Part shown: positions 12,040 to 25,200 of the stretch, piece by piece
Position numbering within the stretch: the stretch's first letter is position 1
Layout of the letters: every line of letters starts with the position of its first letter
NCBI GenBank assembly: GCA_022457155.1
Contig: JAJGOT010000164.1
Location: 822,501-886,500 of the forward strand
Source of the DNA: Cladopsammia gracilis
Lineage: Eukaryota; Cnidaria; Anthozoa; Scleractinia; Dendrophylliidae
Direction of reading: 5' to 3'
DNA: 64,000 nt
Position numbers and translations under genes: made by a program
Notes under the pieces: generated by a model
What the model was told of the DNA's origin: nothing
Databases searched by the model: none
What the model saw: the letters and a program-made list of their open reading frames with translations, nothing else

Positions 12040-12345
12040 GTGGCTGGGTGGCCGCCCGCACGCGCAGGAGGCAACCATGACAACCCTGTTTGCGGCCCCC
12101 ACCAAAGGCACCGTCACACTGATAGGAATCAGTGGAAAGCGAGTAAATCGCACTTACCAATACTTACCTAAAGGGAGGGAAGGGCCGGGAGCGAAAAGCA
12201 AACGAGCACGTTTACAGAACGGCAACGCGAGTGAAATGCTTGACCTTCGCGGGACAGCTGTAAACCCCGAGCCGCGGGGCCGAGCCGCGGGGCCGCCCCG
12301 CGCCCATGGGAGAGACCGCTGGCCAGCATTGTCTCGAGTTTAACC
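12040..12345 (-). other. GC-rich island with strong splice-donor-like sites, possible 5' exon
   Basis: This stretch is markedly GC- and CpG-rich compared with its AT-rich surroundings. It contains CCGCGGGGCCG twice in tandem near 12270-12295. On the minus strand two consensus donor sites, GTAAGTATT and GTAAGTGCG, follow each other at about 12150-12170. A promoter plus non-coding first exon of a minus-strand gene is possible. No protein is recognised, and no matching acceptor was identified. Confidence 0.3.
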
Positions 12346-13202
12346 TCGCCTAAATTACATTTAGCCCCATAAAAATATTAAAACACAAGTTTAAATGTCT
12401 CCTCTTTATGTAAATGTCCTACGCCGAGAGCGTCTGGGAAACCCAACACGTACATCTGAACATTAACGACCTAAGAATATAAATTTACATTATATCTGTA
12501 CGATAGAAGAAGAGAAGTTTCTTTATTTTTTTAATTACACAGATGTTCATAAAGCTTAAGTTATTAACAGTGACCAGGAGTTACATGTTTCTTTGTTTCG
12601 TTTCCTGGATACCATATCCTACTTTTTCATAATGTAGTGTCTGTGACTACTCTCCTTCGCAGCCTTTGTTTTATTCCTAAGCGTTGCGTGATGCGTGACG
12701 ACCAAAATTACGGCAACGAAGGAGACAAGTTAGACTATGACGAAAGAAAAAGGAACATGTAACTTCCGGTTACCCACCAGACACATTATTCTCTCGTTTC
12801 CTTGACCACCCTATGAAAAAAGTGGATTGGAAACCAATTTGTCATTCTATAAACATTTCACATTTCAGTAAAAAGAACACGTTTTAAGAGTCTAAAATGA
12901 CCTTCTTTCTTCTCTTTTCATAACGAGCCTCAACCGTGACTCTAGTCTATTCATTTCTACGATGATAAAATCACCACTGTACAATGTATCTTCATTGCCT
13001 GCAAATTCTATCTTTGATTGAAATTTCAAGGAAGAAATTCAGTCAAATGCCTACTATTTACATGATTCATATATCCACATATATGGACTCGAGGTTTCTC
13101 TGTGATTCACACGCAATCGGCGACCTTTGAACCTCGATGATTTGTGTCTATGTTCGGGATGTTATGGTGCAAGAGTGTCCGTATCTGCTGGTTGTCACGT
13201 GA

Positions 13203-16200
13203 TTAGTATGGCGCGTATCTGTAGCCTGTGCTGTAACCTGTTGGGGGAGCCTGAGGTGGAACCGCTGGCCGGTATGCTGGCGCGGGAGCAGCGTAGGTGC
13301 TTGCCTGTAACGAAAGTAACGGTGAGATTTAATACAATGGAGAAAGAGGTACAGTCGGAACTCTTTGGAACCCGGACACCCTCGGGACCAGCTCTAACCA
13401 CCCGCATGATGAGATGATGTAATCTCAAACTGGAAATCTGTGACAACATCGTTCTTATTATCGCAGAACCTGTTACAGGCTTATTTTTAGTCAATACGAG
13501 AATAAAGCAAGTTGGAAAAAAATTGTTTTCCATTTTGAAACATTTTTTACTCAGGCAGCCTCTGTTTACTGAGACCCCATCGTTGGAGTGTTGAAAGATA
13601 TTTCGTGATTGCTTTGGTTTTGCATTGCTACGCTTTGTGATTGGCTAAAAAAAACTTGCGCCACTTTCTCAACCAATCAGAAGTAAACAACAAAACTAGT
13701 CGTGACTTGTTTCTACGAGTTTTCCCGCGCTTGGCGCCAGCTACTTTTATTTGCTTTGAGTTCTGATTGGTTCATTGGATTGTCTGTGTCTGTTGTGATT
13801 GGCCAGAGTGATTACGTTGGTTTTGGTTTTATGACACTCGAGCGAAAACCGCTACAAATATGGCGGCCAATTTATTATTCCTTTATACGTATGTTAATTA
13901 GCCTGACTAGCCTCATTTTAGAGTAAACATTCTTTTGAGCTTTGCACATGCTAACGATGCTAGTCAGGCTAATTAACATACATATAAATCGGCCGTCATA
14001 TTTGGGTGACCCGAAAACACTGACCCCCGGTCCGCGGACTCCCTCTACGGACCCCCTCTACGGACCCCCTCTACGGACCTAGGTCTAAGAACGCGTTCTT
14101 AGACCTAGGTCCGTAGAGGGGGTCCGTAGAGGGGGTCCGTAGAGGGGGTCCGCGGACCGGGGGTCAGTGTTTTCGGGTCACCCGTCATATTTGCATTCGG
14201 TGTATAACGAGTAACTAAAAAGGAAAGGACCGCGAACGAAAATGTTGCTGGTGTACGAAGGATTTGGAGAAGATCTAGTAAAATGAAATAAAGACCATGT
14301 ATTAGAACTCTCTCGCAGCTACACAGCGCTGAAAATAAGCTTGATGAGTGTGATTGTCTGGATTGGTGTGGAACTGGTGAGATTGACGTTTCGACACCCG
14401 AGCGGAAATCATCATCAGAATCAAATGAAGAGTTAAGAGAAGTGCCAAGTTACTGGTAAGTAGTGCTACTAACTATATTATACTTATTTGTGTTAACAAT
14501 TAATCCAAGACAGTAAACATTTACCGGGCCATATCCACCTCCGTAAGGTGCTGCTTCGTATCTGTTGGTAAATGCAAGCCATGTTAGCAAAACAACTGTA
14601 ACAAAAGCTTTATCATCATTGGCGTACGGGAAAAATGTTGTCGGGGGGGGGGGGGGGGGGGGGTGGCTTGAAACGTAAGTTCTCCGAATGAAACTCGTGA
14701 CGTCATTCTAGCACTCGCTGACATTTTCAATACTTCGACGAAGACATACTTCAATCGACCAATTACCAACCACACATACTATCCCAATAAGCAAAATGTT
14801 ATACGCAAATTTGTCGTTCCAAAGCTACTCACGTGGTTAGCATCTGATGGAACTATAAAATGAATGACATGATCGATGCGGTATAGAGCTCGGATAGAAA
14901 GTTAAGTGAGTAGTGTGAGTTACGGGATAAATACAAATATGTAAAGACATACAAAATGAATACAAAATAACTCAGTAATTTTACTGTGTACCCGAAAAGT
15001 CGACCAGTGTTGCCCAGATAATACCATATTTTTTTTAACCCTAACCCTCACCCTAACCCTACCCTCCCCCCCCCCCCCCCCCGTACGCCTATGTTTATCT
15101 ACACTTTTTACATAGCAGAGACAATCCATGATTCCAACTTTAAAGGCCCATGTTCACCCAAAACGCAATGCGCGCTCGGGCCGATTTTCGCACAGACGGA
15201 AAATCGAAAAATCGACGTGCCAGCCAATCATAACGCTACATTAAACAATTGAACCGTTTCAAAACAAAAACACAAGCGCGCAAAGCAGATTGGGTGAACA
15301 TTGGCCTTTCAAGCCTGTGATGGAGAAAGCATTATTACAATCACTTTCCTGGAAAGTCGTTGTTCTCTTTTTCATTTTCCACCCGTGGAATTTTTGAACA
15401 TTCGACAAATTTGGAAATGACGAAGTACCAAGAAAAAAATACAGAGCATATTATAAACCACACTTCATTTTTCCTCACCCTGTAAAGCCTCCTATTCTCC
15501 TAGCACCATACGTCTGAGAAAAAAAGGCCCAGAACAGAGTATATCATAAGTATATTTATTATGTGGTTGAACTGGTCAACCGTGATAGGTTCCTTGAGCG
15601 ATCCAAATTTTGCTATACAGACCAATCAAATGGAACGCTCATGCACCTCTCAGAAGCAATTGTTTTGTTTGATGTTCCTAGTCTACAATTTTACACAGCA
15701 AAACATTTGTGTAAAAGGCCCAAAACGGTTTGCGTTTGCGCCGATGTAGATATAGTTTCGCAAATACTTCCTTTGGCTCACAATTCCAGCCCAAAGTTCA
15801 CAATTCGCACATTCTCTATTTTCGAATTGCCCATAATACACTTTGTTTGCCCCCCAAATTTTGCATAAACTATTGTTTTGAAATGCTCTTGGGAATATGC
15901 AGTCCTCCCAAGAGCATTTACAAACAATAGTTTGTGCAAAATTTGGGGGGAAAACAAAGTGTATTATGGGCAATTCGAAAATAGAGAATACTTGCGAACT
16001 ATTACTTTAAAGTGTATATGACAGATATTTTTTTATTTGCTTGATGGAATCTACATAGCGTTCTGATAAGAAAGTGGAAAAAAGTTTTTCGATATCGATT
16101 TTTCTTGTCCGTGATTTAGCCGTCTAAAAACGTGAAATTTCACTTCCGGTGGGTTACAAAACCGCGCAAGAAAAAAGACTGGAAATGGTCCGCTGTGACG

Positions 16201-19200
16201 TCAATACAAGAATGCCAGTGTCGCGGTTTCTCAGTTCCTCCGTTTTTTGGTGCGTGTTGCTACAACCATATGTTTCTTCCTCAGGGCGCACCAAAAAATG
16301 TGAGGAACCGAGAAACTGCGACACCGGCATTCTTGTATTGACGTCACAGCGGACTATTTCCAGTCTTTTTTCTTGCGCGGTTTTGTAACCCACCGGAAGT
16401 GAAATTTCACGCTTTTAGACGGCTAAAATCGATATCGAAAAAAACTCTTTTCGATTTTCTGATCAGAACGCCATGAAGATTCCATCAAGCAAATAAAAAA
16501 AATATCTGTCATATACACTTTAAGCTGCTCACATAAAGTTAAGAAAGCGTAATACAAATATATCAAGGAGAATTATGCGTAGAAGTGAAAAGTGAACCAT
16601 ACCTGATCATATCCATCATAACTTCTGAAAAAAAAAAAAAGAAACAAAAAGCAAAATTAGCGATAGGCAAAGTATCTAAATGACCGATATTTCATGCATA
16701 AGTATCAATATATTTGGACCATTCTCGATATCAATATCGATATCAGCCTGTCATTATGCTCCTTACCCAGTGTAATTGCCATTATATGCTGGCACTTGTG
16801 GTGGTTGAATGGTCCGTGTACTAAACTTGTTCATGGGAGAAGCTCGGCGAACCCCTCTCATTCCGCGAAAAGGGGTGCCTGAAAAACAGTCAAGTATTTT
16901 AATTGCATATACAGAATGTAACTGGGAACTTTCTAAGTTAGCATATAAAGCAAAATCTCCGCAAAAATCTAAGCGATGTCTTGAAAAGAGGCAGGATTTA
17001 TATATATATAAATTACAGTACCGCCAATTCTATTTATAAACGTTATGGTAAAAGTTTATTTCAGCAGTAGACAAATATACTTGAGCCATTTCTTTTAACC
17101 TCCACTTCCTCAAAACATACGAGCTGTTTGGATTGGTATCAAAGATACTTTCAAATTCAAATCATCAGCGTTTAAAGTGGTCGCGGTCGCTTACAAGAGG
17201 TAGTCACCTATAGAGCAGTTTTCAATTGAGTGTCGAAAGTAGTTACACAATTGCTTTGGTTTTGCATTGCTGTGCTTTGTGATTGGCTAAAAAATCTCGC
17301 GCCACTTTCTCGACCAATCAGAAGTGAAACCAAAACCAATCGTGACTTGCTCGCACGCGTTTTCCCACGCTTGGCGCCGGCGACATGTAATTGCTTCGAG
17401 CTCTGATTGGTTCATTGGATTGTTTACGACTGCTGTGATTGGTCAGAGTAATAACTTTGGTTTTGGTTTTACGACACTCAATTGAAAACTGCTCTAAGAG
17501 GTTTCAACTATAGTGATTTGCTTGGTAGAAATTTGGTATTTTGGAAAAGTGATCGTCGCACACGGCAGTTCAACTGTAGTAGAGAGAAGGCCAAGTTTGC
17601 TGCAGGAGTTTGTTCAGTTGTCGAGCTTCTACTGTAAATCAATCTTCAAACTAATGCTTTAATTTTTGTTTCAGAGCCACATCATATAAGTTATAATACA
17701 AAACTCCTAAAACATTGTCTTAAATTAACATTAAACAAATGACTCTGATTAGAAGGCAATCCAGTGATTACGCTGCACATTAATACTTATCTGCATAATC
17801 AGTACTGCATAATAAACTGGAGGACACATGCATTCTCTTACACACAGTACACGCCACTACAGATCAATGAAATGACAAGGGGAAGGAACAAAGCATGCTG
17901 TACCATTCGTATAGGGTCCTCGATTTTGGCCCGGACTTTTTTTGGCGTGCGGACGAGGGGTTGCATTGTTAACCTAAGTGAAAAATTATCAGTGTCAATG
18001 TGGAATCATGCAACACATGCGGGAATAAAATGTGTTAATAAATTCGTGGTTTGTTTTAACATTTTCTAGTTTAATTTAATTCTGAGTGATGTATATTAAT
18101 AATGAAGGGCTTAGTGAAAAATGGGTGTAGGTACTTGATGATCATGGTGGGAATATTGCGCATAAACAATTTGCAGTTGTTAAAGGACTGCATGCAAGAA
18201 CATCCAACATCCTTGTAAGTGACTCTTGCAATTTTCAATAACATCTTGTGTATTGACCTCAAAAAGCATGACATTCACCTCTCTCTTCTGACAGAGAGAT
18301 CAAGACAGATAGTTTGCACTGGTTCCACTGTTGACCATATTAGAGAGAGATAACTGTTGACTGTTGTCCAAATAATGACTGATTTGTGTGAAAGTGCTGA
18401 AAACAAATTCATGGCGCCCTAATTGAAGATGGGGTGGAAGAGTGGTGGTGGTAAGTGTGCTTGTTAGTGGTTGGTTTCTGCCGTTGCATTGTTTCCTTTA
18501 ACCCCTTTCACTCCCACAGTCAATTATGGAGACATTTTACAGTGTAGTTGTAACTTTTCAGTCTGTCGATGAAATCCTATGGTGTGACCATTCAAATAAA
18601 AATCTCTTCCGCCAATACTTTTGCATGGTACCATTATTTTGTTTTTCAATATTTTACTAGACTACGAGTAGTCCCTCCTTTTTCCTCAGAGATAGTAGAG
18701 CAAGCGAAACAAGAGCGCGCGTGAAAATCACCCCACGCGAGAAAGGCGAGACGCACGTCTCGCTTTTGTCGCGTGGAGTGATTTTCACGCGCGCCCGCGT
18801 TTCACTAGCTGTACTATCCCTGAGGAAAAAGGAGGAACTACTCGTAGTCTAATATTTTACAAAATGAAATTTGGGATTTTATATAATATAAATTATTTTT
18901 ATCTTTGGCACTCTTGCAAGTTAAGAGGTTATTAATTAAAAAGAACTTTGCTCCTCATTGTCTCTCTCCTTGCAGTGGACTAGCATCCCAATGCAGGGAA
19001 AGTAGTGATACATGTTTATACTCTTGGTCTCTTCATACTGCAGAAACCAGGTCAAACTCCGCCAATTGTGTGGGGCCACTTGGCTTGTAAAGATTTGAGC
19101 GGGGTCATAGCTGTCCAAACGATGTCTGTGATTGGCTAACGATATGATTATTGATATATCACTTGAACAATGCCCCTATCTCTAATCCCTATCCCAGCGG

Positions 19201-22200
19201 GACAAATCTATTGTTTTCTTAGCAAATCACAGACATCGTTTGGACAAGTGCAGGACTACCCAAAGATTTTACTTTTGCAACTGACCTTTAAGTTCTTTAG
19301 GAAATTACCAAAATGACCAAGTTTGAGGCCTCTGACATTGAATTGGGCATTATTTTTTATGAGTTCTTAAATATCTGGAAGAATTGAAAGATTTGTACGG
19401 GAAAATTGCTGGACAGCCATGCAACATCTGGTAACTTTTTCCTTAAAAATCCTTCTAAAGTGCCAAAAAATTCACTTCTAAACGTCATGGGCTTCAAACT
19501 AGGCCATTTTGCAAATTTCATTAATGCTTTTTTACACAGCCCATAATATCAAAAGTAGGTCATGTTTACTCCCACCTTCAGAAACTGCAGGATGTTTTGA
19601 ACTGGTTGAAATTCTATACATGATTGAGTCATTATTATTACAAAAGTTCTTTTGGGGCCTACATGTAACACAAACTTTTAGTGAAAATTACTGGTCAGTG
19701 TAAAACGCAGACTGCAGACCGGGGGTAAAATGCAGACTGAGGGTAAAATGCAGACTGCAGACTAGGGTTAGGGTTAGGGTTATTAATATTTTATTTTACC
19801 CTCAGTCTGCATTTTACCCCTGGTCTGCAGTCTGCAGTCTGCATTTTACCCTCAGTCTGCATTTTACCCCCAGTCTGCAGTCTGCGTTTTACACTGACCG
19901 GAAAATTACACGTCACTTAAACTGTTAGGAAGTTTAATAATTTGTGGATCCCTTTAATTTTGAATTTTGTCCTAAGGTTGAATTTTCATATTATTATTAC
20001 TTTCACTATTTCAAATACCTGAATACTTTCAGCATGTCAAAACAACATTTATGTTGTGATGCTAAACATTTCTTAGAAATCTACCTGTAGCCTTCAGACA
20101 CAAACAATAAGAATCAAAACACAAAAGCTGCAACTTGAGCTGTAGCTGATGTGGCTTTCCTTTCTAAATATAGTTATTTATTTATTTATTTATTTATTTA
20201 AAAATCCAATTTATGAGCTTAGATCAGCTAGCAAAATTGTCCTAATTACACCCATTTCTCACAAGCCCTTCAATTGGTTATTTCTATGAAGAGTGAAAAT
20301 AAAAAGAGAAAACAAACAAACTGACTGTAAAAAAAGCTACGTAATCACATACCTCTATTTTTCTTCCATCAACTATAGTCCCATTTAACTTTTCCCTTGC
20401 TTTCATTGCATCGGCAGAATTCACAAATGTAACAAATCCAAATCCCTAGTAAACATTTTTGGTAAAAAAATAATCCCTATTTAAGGCAAACATTTTTATA
20501 AATGTCATGTAGTCATGTAATATTATTATAACATGTTGTTTCACTGAAAAATATTTAGCCATAGTTGGATTATCTTTAGCAATAATATGCACTTACAGTA
20601 TTGACTGAGTGGGAGGGCTGGACGGGAAAATATTTGGCTCGAGATCATGGCATATGGACCGAGCGCAGCGAGGTCCATGCGCCATGACCTCGAGCCTAAT
20701 AAATTATTTTCCCGTCCGGCCCGACCTAACTCAGTCAATAAGTATTTTATAATATGACTAGAAAGTACAAGATTAGTCGTGCAGTGAGAGGTCACTTGAA
20801 CTCGAGCGGGGCCGGACGGCTTTTTCCGGACTGGCTCACGTCAACCCGTCTGGCCCCGCTCACATCACCTTACAATTCTATTTTCTGTAGGATTGCGTCA
20901 GCAGGGCTGTACGGTCATATTATAATAATAGAGATCAAAAATATAAAAATAAATATTTGATAATGTATAATCTTGGAACACATATCAGTGATTCAAGTCA
21001 TCAAGTTATCAGTGGAGTTCAACAACTGCTATTATTTATGTAGAGTAAAACCTGGCTAATGTACCTTTGATCCTCTCTCATTGTAGATTATTTCACAATC
21101 TGCTAGACTACCAAATTGCTGTAAGAGATTAGATTAAATGGTTTATTAAGCATAACCAACGATGCAGACTGTCATTAGTAACTGGCAACCGGTGGTATGG
21201 CTGGCAACTAGTACCAGGGATCGAGACTAACTTTTCAGCTTACTAGCCTAGTGGCTAGTAACAGCTTTGAATTCATTAGCTAAAATAAATTTTCACTAGC
21301 CAAAATTGTACAGGGGGTGGGGGTGGGGGTGGGGGTGGGGATTGGGCGGGGGAGATAATAGCATGTGTCACACCGATTAAGAAAAAAAAACTCCAAGACT
21401 TGGAAACACAGCTTGATCATATTTTTTAGCTTTCTTCATAAATCTCATACTAACACCTTTCGAACCTACTAAACATAATTACGGAAAAACATCGAGAAGG
21501 TAATGTAGAGGTGCTTCATAACAAGGAGTCCAAAGTAACAAACAATCCACGTTTTCTCTGTACGTGCTTCGTTTACTGATCCTACAACCTCGTGCTCCTA
21601 GGCTACACAATACCCCACCATATTCGGTAGCAGCACTATATATGGTAACGACACTACATCCCTCTCCTCCCTGGAGAGAATTCCGTACACCAAGGCTAAA
21701 CAACTATGAATTGAACGAAGATTATACATGTGATATGCCCAAAAGTAAACCTAACTGAATACGGAATAAAGTAACAGAAAGTGTCCGGGTCCCTAAGAAC
21801 CTAAAGTCCTTATAGAAGAGTTCTCGTGCAAGCAGTGTCAGTCAAGAACGTCAAGAACGTAGTCAGCGAACTTGGTTGGGCATGCTCGTGCACGCTGGGG
21901 GTAGCGTCTCGCAGGCGCATCATTGAGCTGCGATGGTGGACCATCACCGTAGGGGCCCTCTTGCTCTTCATAGGAGGCCTTGAAGTCGGGCACACTCTTA
22001 AAGAACGAAGAATTTCTTGTAATAGGGACACCTTCAGCATCTTCTGCAATGACCATGGGCCCTTTGGTCTGGACGACAGTCCGCGGTACCGGGTTATATA
22101 TCTTGACCAGTACAATGTCGCCTTTTTTGATAGCCAACAGCTTAATGTACTGCTTGTTGTCCGCATGCTCCTTCATTTTTGCCTTCGCTGCCTGGTCACG

Positions 22201-25200
22201 CTGCCTGATATCAGCGTCTGAGCAGGGTCTCATTACCTCAGGTAGCTTTGTTTTCATTGGCATGCCAAACAGTGCTGCCAAACATCACTGATGTTGATTG
22301 CGTCGTCAATACTCTCAAGCATCTCACAGATCACGTTTTGGAAGATCTCAGCAGTGCTTGAAATACCAAAGTTGAGATGTTTGTATCTCATGAGACCCAT
22401 GTGTGTGCTGAAGGTGGTGATGTACCTGGATTCAAGTGCCAGTTCAAGCTTATTGTAGCCCTTATTAAGGTCTAGTTTGCTGAAAACTCTGGCCCCATTG
22501 AAGTCTCCGATCATCTCTTTCCCAGTGGGGATGACATGACATTCACGTTTGACCGCCTTGTTTGCCTGGCGCATATCAACACACACTCGTACCTCACCTG
22601 GAGATTTTGGCTTAGGTGCAACCACGATTGGGGACACCCAAGGCGTAGGCCCTTCGATACACTTATCACGCCTAACTCTTCGTTGCATCTTAGCTGCTCC
22701 TCTAGCTGCTTACGAACATGGAATGGGACTCTTCTGTGTGGCTGTGCGACGGGTGGTACCTCCTCGTCAATGTGCAACTTTATCTGATAGTTCTTAAGTT
22801 TGCCTAGCCCATGAAACATCGTCATATTCTGCTAATAGACCCGAGGGTGTTCCTGCTTCCAGCTCCGATGGTAGGGTTTTGACTTGCTGAACTGTATGAT
22901 GCAGACTAAGCTCTTGTGAAGTCTTCCAGCTGAGCAGGGAGCCACTGGATCCCTTCACCACATAGAACTTGGCATGCAGCTTCTTCGTCTCCGACTCAAG
23001 CATGGTACTGAATTTTCCAAGGACACCAACAACGTTTTTGCTAGAATCTTCTGAAAGCGCTTAGGAAATGGAACTAAACATGTCACATAATTTAATCACC
23101 TTTCTCCCACACGGAGAGCACACAACTTCGGAAACTCCTTCAATTTTCTCAACAGATATCCCGATCTGATGAAGACTTCGAGCTATTTTCAGCCACAGTC
23201 GTTTTCCCTCGCAGACAGCTTGAAGAGATTCATGTAAGACATAAATCTAGACCTCTTTGTAAGGCAGGGCCATAAACTATTCATAAATTTGTTTTGCACA
23301 GACAACAGAAAATATCAGAATTTTCATTGTCTCATTTCTCTGTCAAAATTTTTGACAGATCACACAATGCTGCCAAGTAATTGGATAGGGGGCGGAAGAC
23401 GATTTTCGTGGGCCCCTTGAGCAGGCACTCCTTCTCTCCTTGCGTGTCTCCCTCGCGCACCCCATTCTTTCTTGTTCTTTATTTATTTTCATGCGCCTGC
23501 TATGCAGGCTAGCCCAAAATTGGCTAGTGAAAGCAAACTTATACTAGCCAAAAATGAATTTTTACTAGACTTTGGCTAGTTGGCTACCGTCTAAGTCTCG
23601 ACCCCTGAGTACAGTAGAAATGACTGGTTACTCAAAATTTGAAAATGACTAAAAGACAAAAGGGATGAAAGCTTTTCCTTATTTTCTGACCGGCTACTTT
23701 TCTTGTAGCCAGCTGATCGTGTGGTAATACACTGTACATGTACAGTGTACTACCCTTAAAAATACATGGAAATCAAATGCATTCAGTACACATTTAAATA
23801 CCTACCCCAAACATTTGAACTAGATCATGATCTCTAAATCTGAATGGGATATTGGTAACATGTAGTCTCTTTGGTCCTGTGTCGCCATTTTGTATGAGAA
23901 CTTCAGTTGGCTGAAGCTGGTGTGTTTGTATCTGTAACTGCTGTGTCGTGTCTATGGATGGTGGCACAGCAACTTCTGTGTAGGGTTGGACAGGGAGCGC
24001 CTGAGTGTATTGAACACCGTTGCTGACCTGTAAAAATATTTAATGAGGTATGAACACTTATTTAATAAATAGATCATATTTATAATTTCGATATTTTATC
24101 AAACTCAGGATAAAATCCCAGTCATCCCACACAAATCCTTATATTTTTGTTGCTGAGGATTCCTGCTGTGAGCCTGGGCTCCCTGTGACAATGAGGGGGT
24201 GATCTACAACTTTAAAAACACTGTTTGAGCAATACTACGTTCCCGATATTTTCAGAAACATTCTGACTCGCAAAAATTGAACAAACTTCCCAAATTTGAA
24301 TTAATTTACATTATCTCATGTTCTGTAAAAATTCCCGATTTTCCCGATTCCCAACAAAATCTGCACATTACCAGAACAATTTTGTGTCTCCCAAAACAGG
24401 TCTTCTTTAATAGAGTTGTCATCCCCCATTCATATTTATTTATATTTAGCAGATCTCATGCCCTAATTATGTTTTATAATTTTACAGTAAAGAACAATGT
24501 TTCCTGGTCTAATTCAATTTAGTTGTAAGATTTCTGTAATACTAGAAATCACAAGACAAAATTTACAAATGTTGTTGACAAATTAATGACTGGTGAAAAG
24601 AAATGGTCACAGAAGCTAATAGATTCCTGCACTACACAAGCCAAAAATCCAGAACAGAAATTGACAACAAGTGTTACTTGGTTAAAAAAAATGCTACTTG
24701 GTTAAGTGCAATGTTTAGTTACTAATTTTTTACAGGGTAAAGATGGTTAAAGACAAAACATAAAATGTCCAACTGTGTATATTAAAACAAAAGATGAAAA
24801 TGGATAACTTAGAGTCCTTTCACTGAAAAGTAAATAATTTATAACATCTTTCAACCTTTTGTTCCAAGAACAATTTCTTGCTGACATATGTCAAAAAATT
24901 AACAGGTAGACCACCAGAAAACAAATAAAAAACCTGCCCTGGATGGTTTGAAGTTAAATGTATTAGGAAACTAATTAGCTCATATAACCCAATTAGCCAA
25001 GGGTTACCTTTACACGCAATATTTTGTCTATGAAAGAAAGAAAAAACAAAGATGTACATGTAGTTCCATTAAACATTCTTAAAATTACTGCATTACTTAT
25101 AATATCTTACCCACAGAGTACAGATTTACCAAAACGTATATAATTAAAACTGTCATTAGATAGTCCAGTGCATAAGAAAGACAATACAGGTATAGCACAG

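Noticed and set aside
12155..12180. ATACTTACCT, identical to the 5' end of U1 snRNA
   Set aside because: The bases that follow do not resemble U1 stems and no Sm site is seen. It is better explained as an inverted splice-donor consensus.
16132..16393. Mirror-image frames on both strands
   Set aside because: Both encode the same peptide because they lie on the two arms of a foldback MITE.
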